Positions 10,479-19,301 of a DNA stretch of 64,000 nt are shown piece after piece. A model generated the notes under the pieces. It was not told where the DNA came from. It saw only the letters and a program-made list of their open reading frames with translations, and searched no databases. The position numbers were made by a program, and so were the translations under genes. Within the stretch, counting starts at the first letter, position 1; each line of letters begins with the position of its first letter. Origin of the DNA: Microbispora rosea (lineage in GTDB: Bacteria > Actinomycetota > Actinomycetes > Streptosporangiales > Streptosporangiaceae); NCBI RefSeq assembly GCF_900156315.1, contig NZ_FTNI01000008.1, positions 186,001 through 250,000 on the forward strand, in the 5' to 3' direction.

Positions 10479-10838
10479 GTGCGTGATCGTGACGGGACAG
10501 AGGACGAGCCTCTGTTCCGTCCGTACGCCGTCACCGGTGGCCGATCCGAGCCGCGTTACCACATGGCGATGGAAACCCTCGTATCATCGGTGACCTTGAA
10601 GAGCAATGATTATTCTCTGCTCAGCCCAGAGCAGGAATCGATCATGATGCTCTGTCGTTCCGTACGATCGGTCGCGGAGATCTCGGCACTGCTCCGGGTT
10701 CCGCTCGGCGTGGCCCGTGTGCTCATCGCCGACATGGCCGACGAGGGTCTGGTCCGCCTGCACATGCCGCAGCTGAACCAGGGACAGCCAGACCTCAACC
10801 TGCTCGAAAGGGTGCTCAGTGGACTACGCAGGCTCTAG
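10479..10838 (+). CDS. cvnC: DUF742 protein (CvnC type), copy 1
   Basis: A 119-residue DUF742 protein, the third conservon component. The signature RPYAVTGGR is near the N-terminus, and the C-terminal half (VRSVAEISALLRVPLGVARVLIADMADEGLV) has a winged-helix look, though DNA binding is unproven. GTG at 10479 is preceded by a GGGGAGAGG ribosome site. The last seven codons overlap the start of the GTPase gene, implying coupled translation. Confidence 0.9.
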   Translation: MRDRDGTEDEPLFRPYAVTGGRSEPRYHMAMETLVSSVTLKSNDYSLLSPEQESIMMLCRSVRSVAEISALLRVPLGVARVLIADMADEGLVRLHMPQLNQGQPDLNLLERVLSGLRRL

Positions 10839-11403
10839 CCGTGGTCTTACCTCGACGAAGATCGTCGTGGCGGGTGGGTTCGGCGTCGGGAAGACGACCT
10901 TCGTCGGTGCCGTCTCCGAGATCCTGCCGCTGACGACCGAGGCCGTGATGACCGACGCCAGCGCGGGCATCGACGACCTCGGGCTCACGCCGAACAAGAC
11001 GACCACCACGGTCGCCATGGACTTCGGCCGGCTCTCGCTCGACCAGGACCTCATCCTCTACCTGTTCGGTACGCCGGGCCAGCACCGCTTCTGGTTCATG
11101 TGGGACGACCTCGTCCGCGGCGCCATCGGTGCGGTCGTGCTCGTCGACAGCCGCAGGCTCGCCGACTGCTTCCCGGCCATCGACTACTTCGAGGAGGCGC
11201 AGCTCCCCTTCCTCGTCGCGATGAACGGCTGGGAGGGGCAGTTCCTCCACTCGGAGGAGGAGGTCCGTGAGGCGCTGTCGCTGCCTCCGCACGTCCCCGT
11301 CGTCCGTACGGACGCGCGCTCGCGGGAAGCCGTCAAGTCCACGCTCATCAGCCTGGTCGAATACGTGCTGACCGTCCGGGCCGCGTACGGCAAACAGTAC
11401 TGA
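10819..11403 (+). CDS. cvnD: Small GTPase of conservon (CvnD type), copy 1
   Basis: A 194-residue Ras-like ATP/GTP-binding protein. The P-loop GGFGVGKTTFVGAVSE lies at about residues 19-34, DxxG is FGTPGQHRFW (about 85-94), and the guanine-specificity region is less canonical (AMNGWEG replaces NKxD), as usual for CvnD. It probably cycles under control of the Roadblock protein and kinase-like receptor encoded upstream. The start codon GTG lies inside the end of the DUF742 gene, a 20-nt overlap. Confidence 0.9.
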   Translation: MDYAGSSRGLTSTKIVVAGGFGVGKTTFVGAVSEILPLTTEAVMTDASAGIDDLGLTPNKTTTTVAMDFGRLSLDQDLILYLFGTPGQHRFWFMWDDLVRGAIGAVVLVDSRRLADCFPAIDYFEEAQLPFLVAMNGWEGQFLHSEEEVREALSLPPHVPVVRTDARSREAVKSTLISLVEYVLTVRAAYGKQY

Positions 11404-11453
11404 ACGCGGGACAGAGCGTGTTCCGGACAGACCGTGCCCTGCGGACGGGGCCG

Positions 11454-11487
11454 GCGAGGGCGGTACCCCGCAGGGTGCCGCCCTCGC
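11454..11487 (+). terminator. Strong hairpin after the first conservon
   Basis: GCGAGGGCGG pairs perfectly with CCGCCCTCGC across a loop that itself contains an ACCC/GGGT pairing. It starts 50 nt after the cvnD stop. There is no T-run, usual for actinomycete terminators. Confidence 0.6.
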
Positions 11488-11784
11488 GGCGTCCGGCCGG
11501 AGCACGACGCCGGAGCCGCAACCTTTGCCTTCGGTGGTCCCGTCCCCAGGACCGGCGGCTACCTGGCAGGGCAGAATTCGGTATTGATGCTGACCCGATA
11601 TTTAACCAAATAACATCATCTACATGCCTGTCTAGGCTATTTGTGCACGGGTGTTCGGTTGGCCTCCCTGGTGTCGGTGTGCTGCAATTACCCTCGCCTG
11701 CAGGACGTCTCGCACGTCACGCCAGCCACATCCGTGCTGAGACACTCCCCCTGTGCGCACATACTGCGAGAGGTTGCAAAGCCT
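11488..11784 (+). promoter_or_regulatory. AT-rich promoter region of the second conservon
   Basis: The gap between the conservons contains the most AT-rich block of the neighbourhood (about 11570-11640, with GATATTTAACCAAATAACATC). A candidate -10 hexamer TAGGCT lies at 11632-11637; I cannot fix a convincing -35. A frame open from 11641 has no family resemblance before residue 49, so I treat 11488-11784 as non-coding. A ribosome-binding AGAGG is seen about 12 nt before the GTG at 11785. Confidence 0.35.
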
Positions 11785-14700
11785 GTGAGGACACAAGACC
11801 CCCGGACCGACGAGAGCCCCGGGACCGGGGTTCCGGCTGAGCAGGAGCCCGACGAGGGAAGTCGTTTTCTCCTGCGCAACTGGCGCGTGCGCTCCAGGCT
11901 TGTCGCGCTGATCCTCATCCCCACCGCGGCGGCGCTGCTGCTTGGCGGCCTGCGGGTTGTCACCTCCGTCACCACGGCGGCTGAGTATCAGCAGATCAGC
12001 GACCTGGCGCGGCTTGTCGACAAGGTTGCGGGCCTCACCCACGAGCTGCAGTCGGAACGCGACCGCGCCGCCTGGAACGCGACGCTCGGCCACCCGGCGA
12101 AGGCGTCCGCCGCGGTCAAGGCGCAGACCCTTCTCACCAACAAGGCGGCCACCGCCGTCCGGAACCTGGCCAACGAGGTCAGGACGAAGGTGGGCAGCCG
12201 CGCCTCCGACGAGATCGACCACATCATCGGCAAGCTCGACGGTGTGGAGGTCCTGCGGAGCCAGGCCATGCAGGGGAACCTGCAACCGAGCGCCGTGCTC
12301 GACCAGTACACCCTCGTCATCGATACTCTGCTGGCCTTGCAGGACGAGCTGGCCAAGAGCACGCAGGACGACCGGCTCGCCGCCTCGTCCGTCACGCTGG
12401 CCGCGCTCGCCCGTGTGAAGGAGAACGCCTCCGTGCAGCGCGGCCTGCTGACCACGGTGCTGCCCAACGGCCGCTTCGAGCAGGCCCAGCTGCAGAACTT
12501 CCTCGGCGCCGTGTCCGCGGAGGAGAGCGAGCTGCGCGCCTTCCGCAAGGGCGCCACCCCCGAGGAACGCACCGACTACGACAACACGGTCACCGGCGGC
12601 AAGGTCGACCAGGCGGAGTTCATCCGCACGCTGGTGCTCGACCGCGCCAACGCGGGCTTCCCGCTCAAGGGCTTCGACCTGTCGGTGCGCGACGACACCC
12701 GCCTCTGGTACGACGCGATGTCGCAGCCCATCAACCGGATGCGCACCGTCGAGGCCAAGCTGACGTCCTCCATCGTGGCGCGGAGCCAGACGCTCAAGGA
12801 CGACGAGCAGCAGCGGGCCATCATCGTGGCCGTCGCCGTCGCCCTCCTGCTGATCGCGGTTCTGCTCGTCACCACCGGCGTCGCCCGCTCGCTCGTACGC
12901 CCGCTGCGGCGGCTGCGCAGTGAGGCGCTGGAGATCGCCGGCAGCCGCCTCCCCGACACGGTCCAGAAGCTGCGGGAGGCCGGCGACGCCGCCGAGGTCC
13001 CGCCCATCGCCCCGATCCAGGTGGTCGGCCGCGACGAGATCGGTGAAGTCGCGCGGGCCTTCGACGAGGTCCACCGTGAGGCCATCCGGCTGGCGGGCGA
13101 CGAGGCCCGGCTGCGCAGCAACGTCAACGCGATGTTCGTCAACCTGTCGCGGCGCACCCAGACGCTGGTGGAGCGCCAGCTGTCCCTGATCGACGGTCTG
13201 GAGCAGGGCGAGCAGGACGAGCAGCGGCTCGGGAACCTGTTCAAGCTCGACCACCTGGCGACCCGCATGCGCCGCAACAGTGAGAACCTTCTGGTTCTCG
13301 CCGGGCAGGAGCCCGCACGCCGCTGGGGCCAGCCGGTGCCCATCGTCGACGTCGTGCGCGCCTCGCTGTCGGAGGTCGAGGGCTACGAGCGCGTCGACAT
13401 CCAGGTGCCGGGCGGAGCGTCGGTCGTCGGCCAGTCGGTCAACGACGTCGTCCACCTCGTGGCCGAGCTGGTGGAGAACGCCATCTCCTTCTCGCCCCGC
13501 GACACGAAGGTCACGGTGTCGAGCAACCGCATCGACGGCGGCGGCCTGATCATCTCCGTGAGCGACCAGGGCATCGGCATGACGCCCGAGGAGCTGGCCC
13601 AGACCAACTACCGGCTCGCCAACCCGCCGGTCGTGGACGTGTCGGTGTCCCGCCGCATGGGCCTGTTCGTGGTCGGCCGTCTGGCGCTGCGTCACGGCAT
13701 CCGCGTGCAGCTGCGCCAGCAGGACACGGGCGGCCTGACGGCCATGGTGCTGCTGCCCGAGGCGCTGCTGGCCAACGCCGGTCCGGCGTTCCCCGGCGTG
13801 CCGGGCATGCCGCAGCCCGAGCTGACCAGCCCGATGCCGGCGGTCGGAGCCGGGCCGCAGTTCGGCGCTCCCATGTTCGGCAACGCGCCGGCCCTCGCCA
13901 GCCCGACGCCGTTCGAGAACCCGCCGCGCACCCCGGTGTTCGGCGCGGACGCGCCCGGCGTCGGCACCCCCGGCGGGGACCCCTTCGAGCGTGGGCCCTT
14001 CGAGTCCTTCCCGCGGGAGACCGTCGACTTCGACCCCGACCCGTTCGCCCGCAACCCCTTCGAGCCGCCGCAGGGCCGCGGCGCCGACGCCGACCCGTTC
14101 GCGCGCAACCCGTTCGAGGCCGGCGGTGCGGGGCGGCCGGGCGAGCCGTCCGACCCCTTCGCCCGCAACCCCTTCGACACCGGCGGCTTCGGTCAGGGCG
14201 GGCAGCCCGATCCGTTCGCCCGCAGCCCGTTCGAGTCCGGGCCGTTCGACCGTGCGGCCTTCGACAAGACGCCGACCGAGAGGACGGCGCCCGAGCGGGA
14301 CCCGTTCGAGACCACGAACTTCGACTCGGGACCGTTCGACTCCAGCCCCTTCGACACCAACCCGTTCAGCCGGGGCCACGTCGGCGAGGCCCCCGTGGAC
14401 ACGCCCTGGCCCGGCCACCTGCCTCCTCCGGGAGGCGGCTCCTGGCCCGGCACCCCGCAGGACGACGGCGCGGGCTGGCCCGGACGGACCGCTCGCGGCC
14501 CATTCGAAGGCGACGACAACACCGGCCCGCTGCCGGTGGTGCGGACCTCGCCGCTGGAGTCGGAGGAGGAGTTCCTCCCGATCTTCGCCGCGGTCGAGTC
14601 GGACTGGTTCAAGAAGGTCGACCTCCCGGCGGACAAGAGCGAGTCGGACGACGAGCCCGCCGCGGACACCAGGACCTGGTCGTCCCCGGCGGACGTCGGC

Positions 14701-15030
14701 TGGCAGGCGGCCAAGGCGGCCAGCGAGCCGGCTCTGGGTGGGGTCACCTCGTCCGGCCTGCCCAAGCGGGTGCCCAAGGCCAACCTGGTGCCCGGCTCGG
14801 CCACGGCTCCCACCCCTTCCGCGGAGCCCGCCGCGGCAGCGGCGGCCGCCCCGCCGCCGCCCCCGCCCGTGCTCTCGCCCGAGCGGGTGCGCAGCAGACT
14901 CTCCAGCTTCCAGCAGGGCATCCGGCAGGGCCGGGCGGTCGCCCGCGGGGAGGCCGGGGAGGACCAGGCATATCCCGGGGCGGCGCCCCTGGGCACGCCC
15001 GATGCCCAGGACAGTGAGAAGGAGGACTGA
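11785..15030 (+). CDS. cvnA: Conservon sensor histidine kinase-like protein (CvnA type), copy 2
   Basis: Paralogue of the copy-1 receptor with the same plan over 1081 residues: SRFLLRNWRVRSRLVAL head, membrane helix, NIT-like sensor domain, second helix (AIIVAVAVALLLIAVLLVTT), HAMP, NVNAMFVNLSRRTQTLVERQ, and a GHKL ATPase domain with LVAELVENAISFSP and SDQGIGM. The tail is again low complexity but built from different units (DPFARNPFE). Near the C-terminus both paralogues keep TGPLP...SPLE...EEFLPIFA...VES and GLPKR-x-PKANLVPGS then RSRLSSFQQG. Start GTG 11785 is a choice; the upstream frame lacks homology. The stop overlaps the next start in TGATG. Confidence 0.85.
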   Translation: MRTQDPRTDESPGTGVPAEQEPDEGSRFLLRNWRVRSRLVALILIPTAAALLLGGLRVVTSVTTAAEYQQISDLARLVDKVAGLTHELQSERDRAAWNATLGHPAKASAAVKAQTLLTNKAATAVRNLANEVRTKVGSRASDEIDHIIGKLDGVEVLRSQAMQGNLQPSAVLDQYTLVIDTLLALQDELAKSTQDDRLAASSVTLAALARVKENASVQRGLLTTVLPNGRFEQAQLQNFLGAVSAEESELRAFRKGATPEERTDYDNTVTGGKVDQAEFIRTLVLDRANAGFPLKGFDLSVRDDTRLWYDAMSQPINRMRTVEAKLTSSIVARSQTLKDDEQQRAIIVAVAVALLLIAVLLVTTGVARSLVRPLRRLRSEALEIAGSRLPDTVQKLREAGDAAEVPPIAPIQVVGRDEIGEVARAFDEVHREAIRLAGDEARLRSNVNAMFVNLSRRTQTLVERQLSLIDGLEQGEQDEQRLGNLFKLDHLATRMRRNSENLLVLAGQEPARRWGQPVPIVDVVRASLSEVEGYERVDIQVPGGASVVGQSVNDVVHLVAELVENAISFSPRDTKVTVSSNRIDGGGLIISVSDQGIGMTPEELAQTNYRLANPPVVDVSVSRRMGLFVVGRLALRHGIRVQLRQQDTGGLTAMVLLPEALLANAGPAFPGVPGMPQPELTSPMPAVGAGPQFGAPMFGNAPALASPTPFENPPRTPVFGADAPGVGTPGGDPFERGPFESFPRETVDFDPDPFARNPFEPPQGRGADADPFARNPFEAGGAGRPGEPSDPFARNPFDTGGFGQGGQPDPFARSPFESGPFDRAAFDKTPTERTAPERDPFETTNFDSGPFDSSPFDTNPFSRGHVGEAPVDTPWPGHLPPPGGGSWPGTPQDDGAGWPGRTARGPFEGDDNTGPLPVVRTSPLESEEEFLPIFAAVESDWFKKVDLPADKSESDDEPAADTRTWSSPADVGWQAAKAASEPALGGVTSSGLPKRVPKANLVPGSATAPTPSAEPAAAAAAAPPPPPPVLSPERVRSRLSSFQQGIRQGRAVARGEAGEDQAYPGAAPLGTPDAQDSEKED
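14035..14370 (+). repeat. Repeats encoding DPFARNPFE-like units in cvnA copy 2
   Basis: Four clear DPFAR-N/S-PF units and further FDSGPFDSSPFDTNPF variants are spread over about 110 codons in the C-terminal tail. The same linker in copy 1 carries unrelated STGPTAF repeats, so each paralogue expanded its own motif. NPF-type repeats suggest a protein-binding role, which is inference. Confidence 0.8.
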
Positions 15031-15452
15031 TGAGGGAAATGAGCCAGGCCGCACGCGGCATCAACTGGTTGATCACGGACTTCGTGAACAACGTGCCGGG
15101 TGTGGCGCACACCGTGGTGGTGTCGGCCGACGGGTTGCCTCTGGCGTTCTCGGACGGGTTCCCGAAGGACCGGGCGGATCAGCTGGCGGCGGTGGCGGCC
15201 GGGTTGATCAGTTTGACGCAGGGTGCGTCGCGGGTGTTCGAGGGTGGCCCGGTGACGCAGACGGTGGTGGAGATGCAGCGGGGGTTGTTGCTGATCATGT
15301 CGATCAGTGACGGGTCCTGTCTGGCGGTGCTGGCGGCTGCCGACTCCGATCTGGGTCTGGTGGCCTATCAGATGACGTTGCTGGTCGAGCGGGCGGGTCA
15401 GGTGCTGACCCCCGCGGTTCGCGCCGAGCTCCAGGCGTCCCACCCGCGGTGA
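15030..15452 (+). CDS. cvnB: Roadblock/LC7 domain protein (CvnB type), copy 2
   Basis: A 140-residue Roadblock/LC7 protein closely related to copy 1 (GVAHTVVVSADGLPLAFSDG, AAVAAGLISLTQGASRVFEGG). ATG at 15030 overlaps the kinase stop and follows AAGGAGG; a second ATG at 15039 is possible. Codon use changes abruptly inside the gene: from about 15066 to 15408 it is rich in TTG, GTG and GGG/GGT codons where copy 1 uses CTC/CTG and C-ending codons. This looks like an imported or converted segment. Confidence 0.9.
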   Translation: MREMSQAARGINWLITDFVNNVPGVAHTVVVSADGLPLAFSDGFPKDRADQLAAVAAGLISLTQGASRVFEGGPVTQTVVEMQRGLLLIMSISDGSCLAVLAAADSDLGLVAYQMTLLVERAGQVLTPAVRAELQASHPR

Positions 15453-15570
15453 CGGAAGACTCCGCGAAGTGAGGCACGCGGTGGAGGACAGATCGGGGAA
15501 GACGCCCTGAGCGGGCGGCCGGGACGGCCGCCGGTTTCCGGAGCGAGAGCGAAAAGGTCAGGAGGACGCT

Positions 15571-16008
15571 GTGGCAGGCGGCGGCTGGAACAACGAGGCC
15601 TATCCGCCGGTGGATGACGCCCACCGGCAGTACGGAGGCACGAACCGCGTCCCGACGCCGGCGCCGACGGAGCAGAGCTCGCTGGTGCGGCCGTACGCCG
15701 TCACCGGCGGGCGCACGGCACCACGGCTCCAACTCGCCATGGAGGCACTCGTGTCCTCCGCCACGGTGATGCATCAGGACCTCTCCACGCTCACCCCGGA
15801 GCGCCAGGCGATCAGCACGCTGTGCCGTCAGGTGCGGTCGGTGGCTGAGGTGTCGGCGTTGCTGCGGATTCCGCTGGGTGTTGTCCGTGTGGTCATCGCG
15901 GACATGGCGGCGGAGGGGCTGGTGCATGTGCATCAGCCGCAGTTGGAGGCCGGTAAGCCGGATCTGAACTTGCTGGAAAGGGTGCTCAGTGGACTTCGCA
16001 GGCTCTAG
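15571..16008 (+). CDS. cvnC: DUF742 protein (CvnC type), copy 2
   Basis: A 145-residue DUF742 protein with the RPYAVTGGR signature at about residue 45 and the same winged-helix-like C-terminal half as copy 1. It has a longer N-terminal extension rich in Gly/Asn/Tyr. GTG at 15571 follows AGGAGG at a good distance. The N-terminal half uses normal C-ending codons; from about 15828 onward the gene switches to TTG/GTG-rich usage. It overlaps the GTPase gene by 20 nt, as in copy 1. The 118-nt gap after cvnB is wider than in copy 1. Confidence 0.9.
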   Translation: MAGGGWNNEAYPPVDDAHRQYGGTNRVPTPAPTEQSSLVRPYAVTGGRTAPRLQLAMEALVSSATVMHQDLSTLTPERQAISTLCRQVRSVAEVSALLRIPLGVVRVVIADMAAEGLVHVHQPQLEAGKPDLNLLERVLSGLRRL

Positions 16009-16567
16009 CCGGGGGTTGACCTCGACGAAGATCGTCGTTGCGGGGGGCTTCGGTGTGGGGAAGACGACCTTCGTGGGGGCGGTGTCGGAGATCGTGCCGT
16101 TGACGACCGAGGCGGTGATGACGGATGCCTCGGCGGGTGTGGACGATGTGGGGTTGGTGCCGCACAAGACGACCACGACGGTGGCGATGGATTTCGGGCG
16201 GGTGTCGCTGGACCGGGATCTGATTTTGTATTTGTTCGGTACGCCGGGTCAGCATCGGTTCTGGTTCATGTGGGATGACCTGGTGCGGGGGGCGATCGGT
16301 GCGGTGGTGCTGGTCGACACCCGGCGGTTGGCGGACAGTTTCCCGGCGGTGGACTACTTCGAGGAGGCGCGTCTGCCGTTCGTCGTCGGCGTCAACGGCT
16401 TCGACGGGGAGTACACCCACGGAGAGGGCGAACTGCGCGAGGCCCTGACGCTGTCGCCCCAGGTTCCGATCGTCCGCACCGACGCCCGCGACCGCGAGTC
16501 GGTCAAGAGCACCCTGATCACGCTGGTCGAACACGCGCTCACGTCCCACGTGAGCGCGGTCCGGTGA
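15989..16567 (+). CDS. cvnD: Small GTPase of conservon (CvnD type), copy 2
   Basis: A 192-residue Ras-like GTPase very close to copy 1 in its first two thirds (P-loop GGFGVGKTTFVGAVSE; DxxG in FGTPGQHRFWFMWDD) and diverged in the last third. The break in similarity and codon use falls near 16380: before it TTG and G-ending codons dominate, after it the host-normal C-ending codons return. The pattern fits recombination with another conservon copy. Function as for copy 1. Confidence 0.9.
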   Translation: MDFAGSSRGLTSTKIVVAGGFGVGKTTFVGAVSEIVPLTTEAVMTDASAGVDDVGLVPHKTTTTVAMDFGRVSLDRDLILYLFGTPGQHRFWFMWDDLVRGAIGAVVLVDTRRLADSFPAVDYFEEARLPFVVGVNGFDGEYTHGEGELREALTLSPQVPIVRTDARDRESVKSTLITLVEHALTSHVSAVR

Positions 16568-16694
16568 GGACCGGGAACGGGCCGGACCGGCGATCTCGCC
16601 CCCGCGGCACGGGCGTGAAGGGCGTGCGGGCGGATAGTCTGGGGAGACTGATGGTTCACCGACCCGTCCACTCGCTTCGAGGCTGGCCAAACAC

Positions 16695-18242
16695 GTGTTC
16701 GAGACGCTTTCCGACCGGCTGACTTCGGTCTTCTCCTCCCTTCGGTCCAAAGGCAGGCTTTCCGACGCCGACATCGACGCGACCTGCCGCGAGATCCGCA
16801 TCGCGTTGCTCGAGGCGGACGTCGCGCTGCCGGTCGTGAAGGACTTCGTGGCCCGGATCAAGGAGCGGGCCCGCGGCGCCGAGGTCTCCCAGGCGCTCAA
16901 CCCCGCGCAGCAGGTCGTGAAGATCGTCAACGACGAGCTCATCGAGGTGCTGGGCGGCGAGACGCGGCGGCTGCGCTACGCCAAGAACCCGCCGACCGTG
17001 ATCATGCTGGCCGGTCTCCAGGGCTCCGGCAAGACGACCCTGGCCGGCAAGCTCGCCAAGTGGCTGCGCGACCAGGGGCACGCCCCACTGCTCGTCGCCT
17101 GCGACCTCCAGCGGCCCAACGCGGTGCAGCAGCTCGCCGTCATGGCCGAGCGCGCCGGTGTGGCCGTGTACGCCCCCGAGCCGGGCAACGGCGTGGGCGA
17201 CCCGGTCGCGGTGGCCCGGCAGTCGGTGGACCACGCGCGCCGCCAGCAGCACGACGTGGTCATCGTCGACACCGCCGGCCGCCTCGGCATCGACCAGGAG
17301 CTGATGAAGCAGGCCGCCGACATCCGCGACGCGGTCACGCCCGACGAGGTCCTGTTCGTGCTCGACGCGATGATCGGCCAGGACGCGGTGAGCACAGCCG
17401 GCGCGTTCATGGACGGCGTCGGCTTCGACGGCGTGGTGCTGACCAAGCTCGACGGCGACGCCCGCGGCGGCGCCGCCCTGTCGGTGCGGCACGTCACCGG
17501 CCGGCCGATCATGTTCGCCAGCACCGGTGAGAAGCTCGAGGACTTCGACGCCTTCCACCCCGACCGCATGGCGGGCCGGATCCTCGACATGGGTGACATC
17601 CTCACCCTGATCGAGCAGGCGCAGAAGACGTTCGACGAGCAGGAGGCCGCCAAGATGGCGGGCAAGCTCGTCTCCGGGGACGGCTTCACGCTGGAGGACT
17701 TCCTCGAGCAGATGATGATGGTGCGCCGCATGGGGCCCATCAAGAACCTGCTCGGCATGATGCCGGGCATGGGGCAGATGCGCGAGCAGCTCAACCAGGT
17801 CGACGACCGCGACCTGGACCGCATCGCGGCGATCATCCGTTCCATGACGCCAGGCGAGCGCCAGGACCCGAAGATCATCAACGGCTCGCGCCGGGCGCGC
17901 ATCGCCAACGGCTCGGGCGTCACGGTCACCGAGGTGAGCAACCTGGTGGTCCGCTTCTTCGAGGCGCAGAAGATGATGAAGCGGATGACCCAGGGCATGG
18001 GCATCCCGGGCATGCCCGGTGGACGCAAGCAGAAGGCGCAGAAGCCCAAGAAGGGCCGTCGTGTCAGCGGCGACCCGCGCAAGGCCGCGCTCGGCAAGGC
18101 CGGCGCGAACGCGTCGTCCTCGGACGCTCCGAAGCTGCCCAAGGGCCTGCTCGGCAACCTCGGCGGCGGCCAGCTGCCCCCCGGCATGGAGCTGCCGCCC
18201 GGCTTCGACCCGTCGAAGCTGAAGCTGCCCGGCCAGAACTGA
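16695..18242 (+). CDS. ffh: Signal recognition particle protein Ffh (SRP54)
   Basis: GTPase that binds signal sequences and 4.5S/SRP RNA and docks on FtsY to deliver nascent membrane proteins. The 515 residues show the N domain, the G domain (GLQGSGKTTLAGKLAKWL near residue 105, DTAGR, TKLDGDARGG) and a methionine-rich M domain (EQMMMVRRMGPIKNLLGMM) with the SGxxxxVxxLNxLLxxF-like RNA-binding part, then a basic, Gly/Pro-rich tail normal for actinomycetes. GTG at 16695 begins the expected MFETLSDRL. It stands alone between the conservon and a convergent lipoprotein gene; the rpsP cluster follows. Confidence 0.97.
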   Translation: MFETLSDRLTSVFSSLRSKGRLSDADIDATCREIRIALLEADVALPVVKDFVARIKERARGAEVSQALNPAQQVVKIVNDELIEVLGGETRRLRYAKNPPTVIMLAGLQGSGKTTLAGKLAKWLRDQGHAPLLVACDLQRPNAVQQLAVMAERAGVAVYAPEPGNGVGDPVAVARQSVDHARRQQHDVVIVDTAGRLGIDQELMKQAADIRDAVTPDEVLFVLDAMIGQDAVSTAGAFMDGVGFDGVVLTKLDGDARGGAALSVRHVTGRPIMFASTGEKLEDFDAFHPDRMAGRILDMGDILTLIEQAQKTFDEQEAAKMAGKLVSGDGFTLEDFLEQMMMVRRMGPIKNLLGMMPGMGQMREQLNQVDDRDLDRIAAIIRSMTPGERQDPKIINGSRRARIANGSGVTVTEVSNLVVRFFEAQKMMKRMTQGMGIPGMPGGRKQKAQKPKKGRRVSGDPRKAALGKAGANASSSDAPKLPKGLLGNLGGGQLPPGMELPPGFDPSKLKLPGQN

Positions 18243-18255
18243 CCCGCCCACGCGC

Positions 18256-18280
18256 CCGCCCGCCGGTTGCCGGCGGGCGG
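18256..18280 (+). terminator. Terminator of ffh
   Basis: CCGCCCGCCGG-TTG-CCGGCGGGCGG, eleven perfect pairs around a 3-nt loop, 13 nt after the ffh stop. No T-run. It also faces the end of the opposing lipoprotein gene. Confidence 0.7.
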
Positions 18281-18343
18281 CGGTGCGGTCCTGTCAGAGG
18301 CGCGCGCGGTGTCCTGTCCTGTGCCGGAGGCCGGCGTCTCGTG

Positions 18344-19042
18344 TCAGAGGCCGGCGCCGGGGGCCATGGGTCTGGCGTCGATCCTGCCGTCGTCGCACAC
18401 CGTCGTGCTGAACGGGACCTCCAGATGCGCCACCTCGTCCGGCGGGATGATCATCAGCCGGGCCGAGGCGGGGCACCGGGTCTCGTGCCCGCTCGGCACC
18501 ACGGTCCAGTGGAGCCGGGCGTGCGCGCTCGCCCCGGGACGCAGCGTGACCCGGTGCGGGGTGACGCTCTCGCGGCGGGTGCGCGTGCGCAGCACGTCAC
18601 CCCGGCCGTCGATGAGGACGAGCCCGACGAAGCCGTACACCCAGCAGGTCTTGCCCGACGTGTTGGTCAGCACGAGCGGCGCGTAGCGGTTGCCGGCTCC
18701 CGGGTCCTGCCGTCCCACGCGGGCCCGCAGGCCGGTCGTACGGCACCGTTGGGGGGCGGCGCCCGTGGTTTGAGTGGCCGTGGTTCGTGCGGCTGTGGTT
18801 CGCGCCGCGGCGCCGTACCGGGCGGACGCGGCGCCCGCGGCGGTGGCCCGTCCCGTGTCCGCGGCGGACGCTGCCGTCGTGTGCGCGGTCGTCGTGTGCG
18901 GTGCCGTCGTGTGCGCGGTCGTCGTCCTGGCCGGGGGAGCGGAGGCCGCGGAGGGCGTCGTGACCGTGCCGCAGCCCGCGGCCAGCAGGGCGAGAACCGC
19001 CGCTCCGGCCGTGAGGGTTGTGTCCGTCATTCGCATGACCAT
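18344..19042 (-). CDS. DUF4232-type secreted lipoprotein
   Basis: Probable cell-surface lipoprotein of about 232 residues. The N-terminus is a signal peptide with lipobox (LTAGAAVLALLAAGC), followed by a Thr/His/Ala-rich linker (TTTAHTTAPHTTTAHTTA) and a C-terminal domain (CRTTGLRA, LVLTNTSGKTCWVYGFVGL, RPGASAHARLHWTV) that matches the DUF4232 pattern common in actinomycete secreted proteins. Function unknown. Three in-frame ATGs at 19042, 19036 and 19030 precede the signal peptide; none has a clear ribosome site, so the exact start is open. The linker DNA is repetitive (GTCGTGTGCGCGGTC-like words). Confidence 0.75.
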   Translation of the reverse strand: MVMRMTDTTLTAGAAVLALLAAGCGTVTTPSAASAPPARTTTAHTTAPHTTTAHTTAASAADTGRATAAGAASARYGAAARTTAARTTATQTTGAAPQRCRTTGLRARVGRQDPGAGNRYAPLVLTNTSGKTCWVYGFVGLVLIDGRGDVLRTRTRRESVTPHRVTLRPGASAHARLHWTVVPSGHETRCPASARLMIIPPDEVAHLEVPFSTTVCDDGRIDARPMAPGAGL

Positions 19043-19301
19043 TGGACGGCCTGTTCGCGCGATCAGTTCGCACGCCCCTTCCGCAGGCATGGGTGCATCC
19101 GTGCCGAAATCAGGGCGGCGAAGGGACCGTCCTTTGCGGAGCATGGGGAATCATCTGGCAGAATGTCAGGCTGGAACATCGTGACCTGGCGGGTGCCCTC
19201 TCACCCCCGCCGGTCGCGCCTGTCCCTCGGGCGGGCTCCCATCGTGCCCCACTCGATGAGACACCGCTCACCCACGCTCTAATGCAGGAGAGACCACACC
19301 C

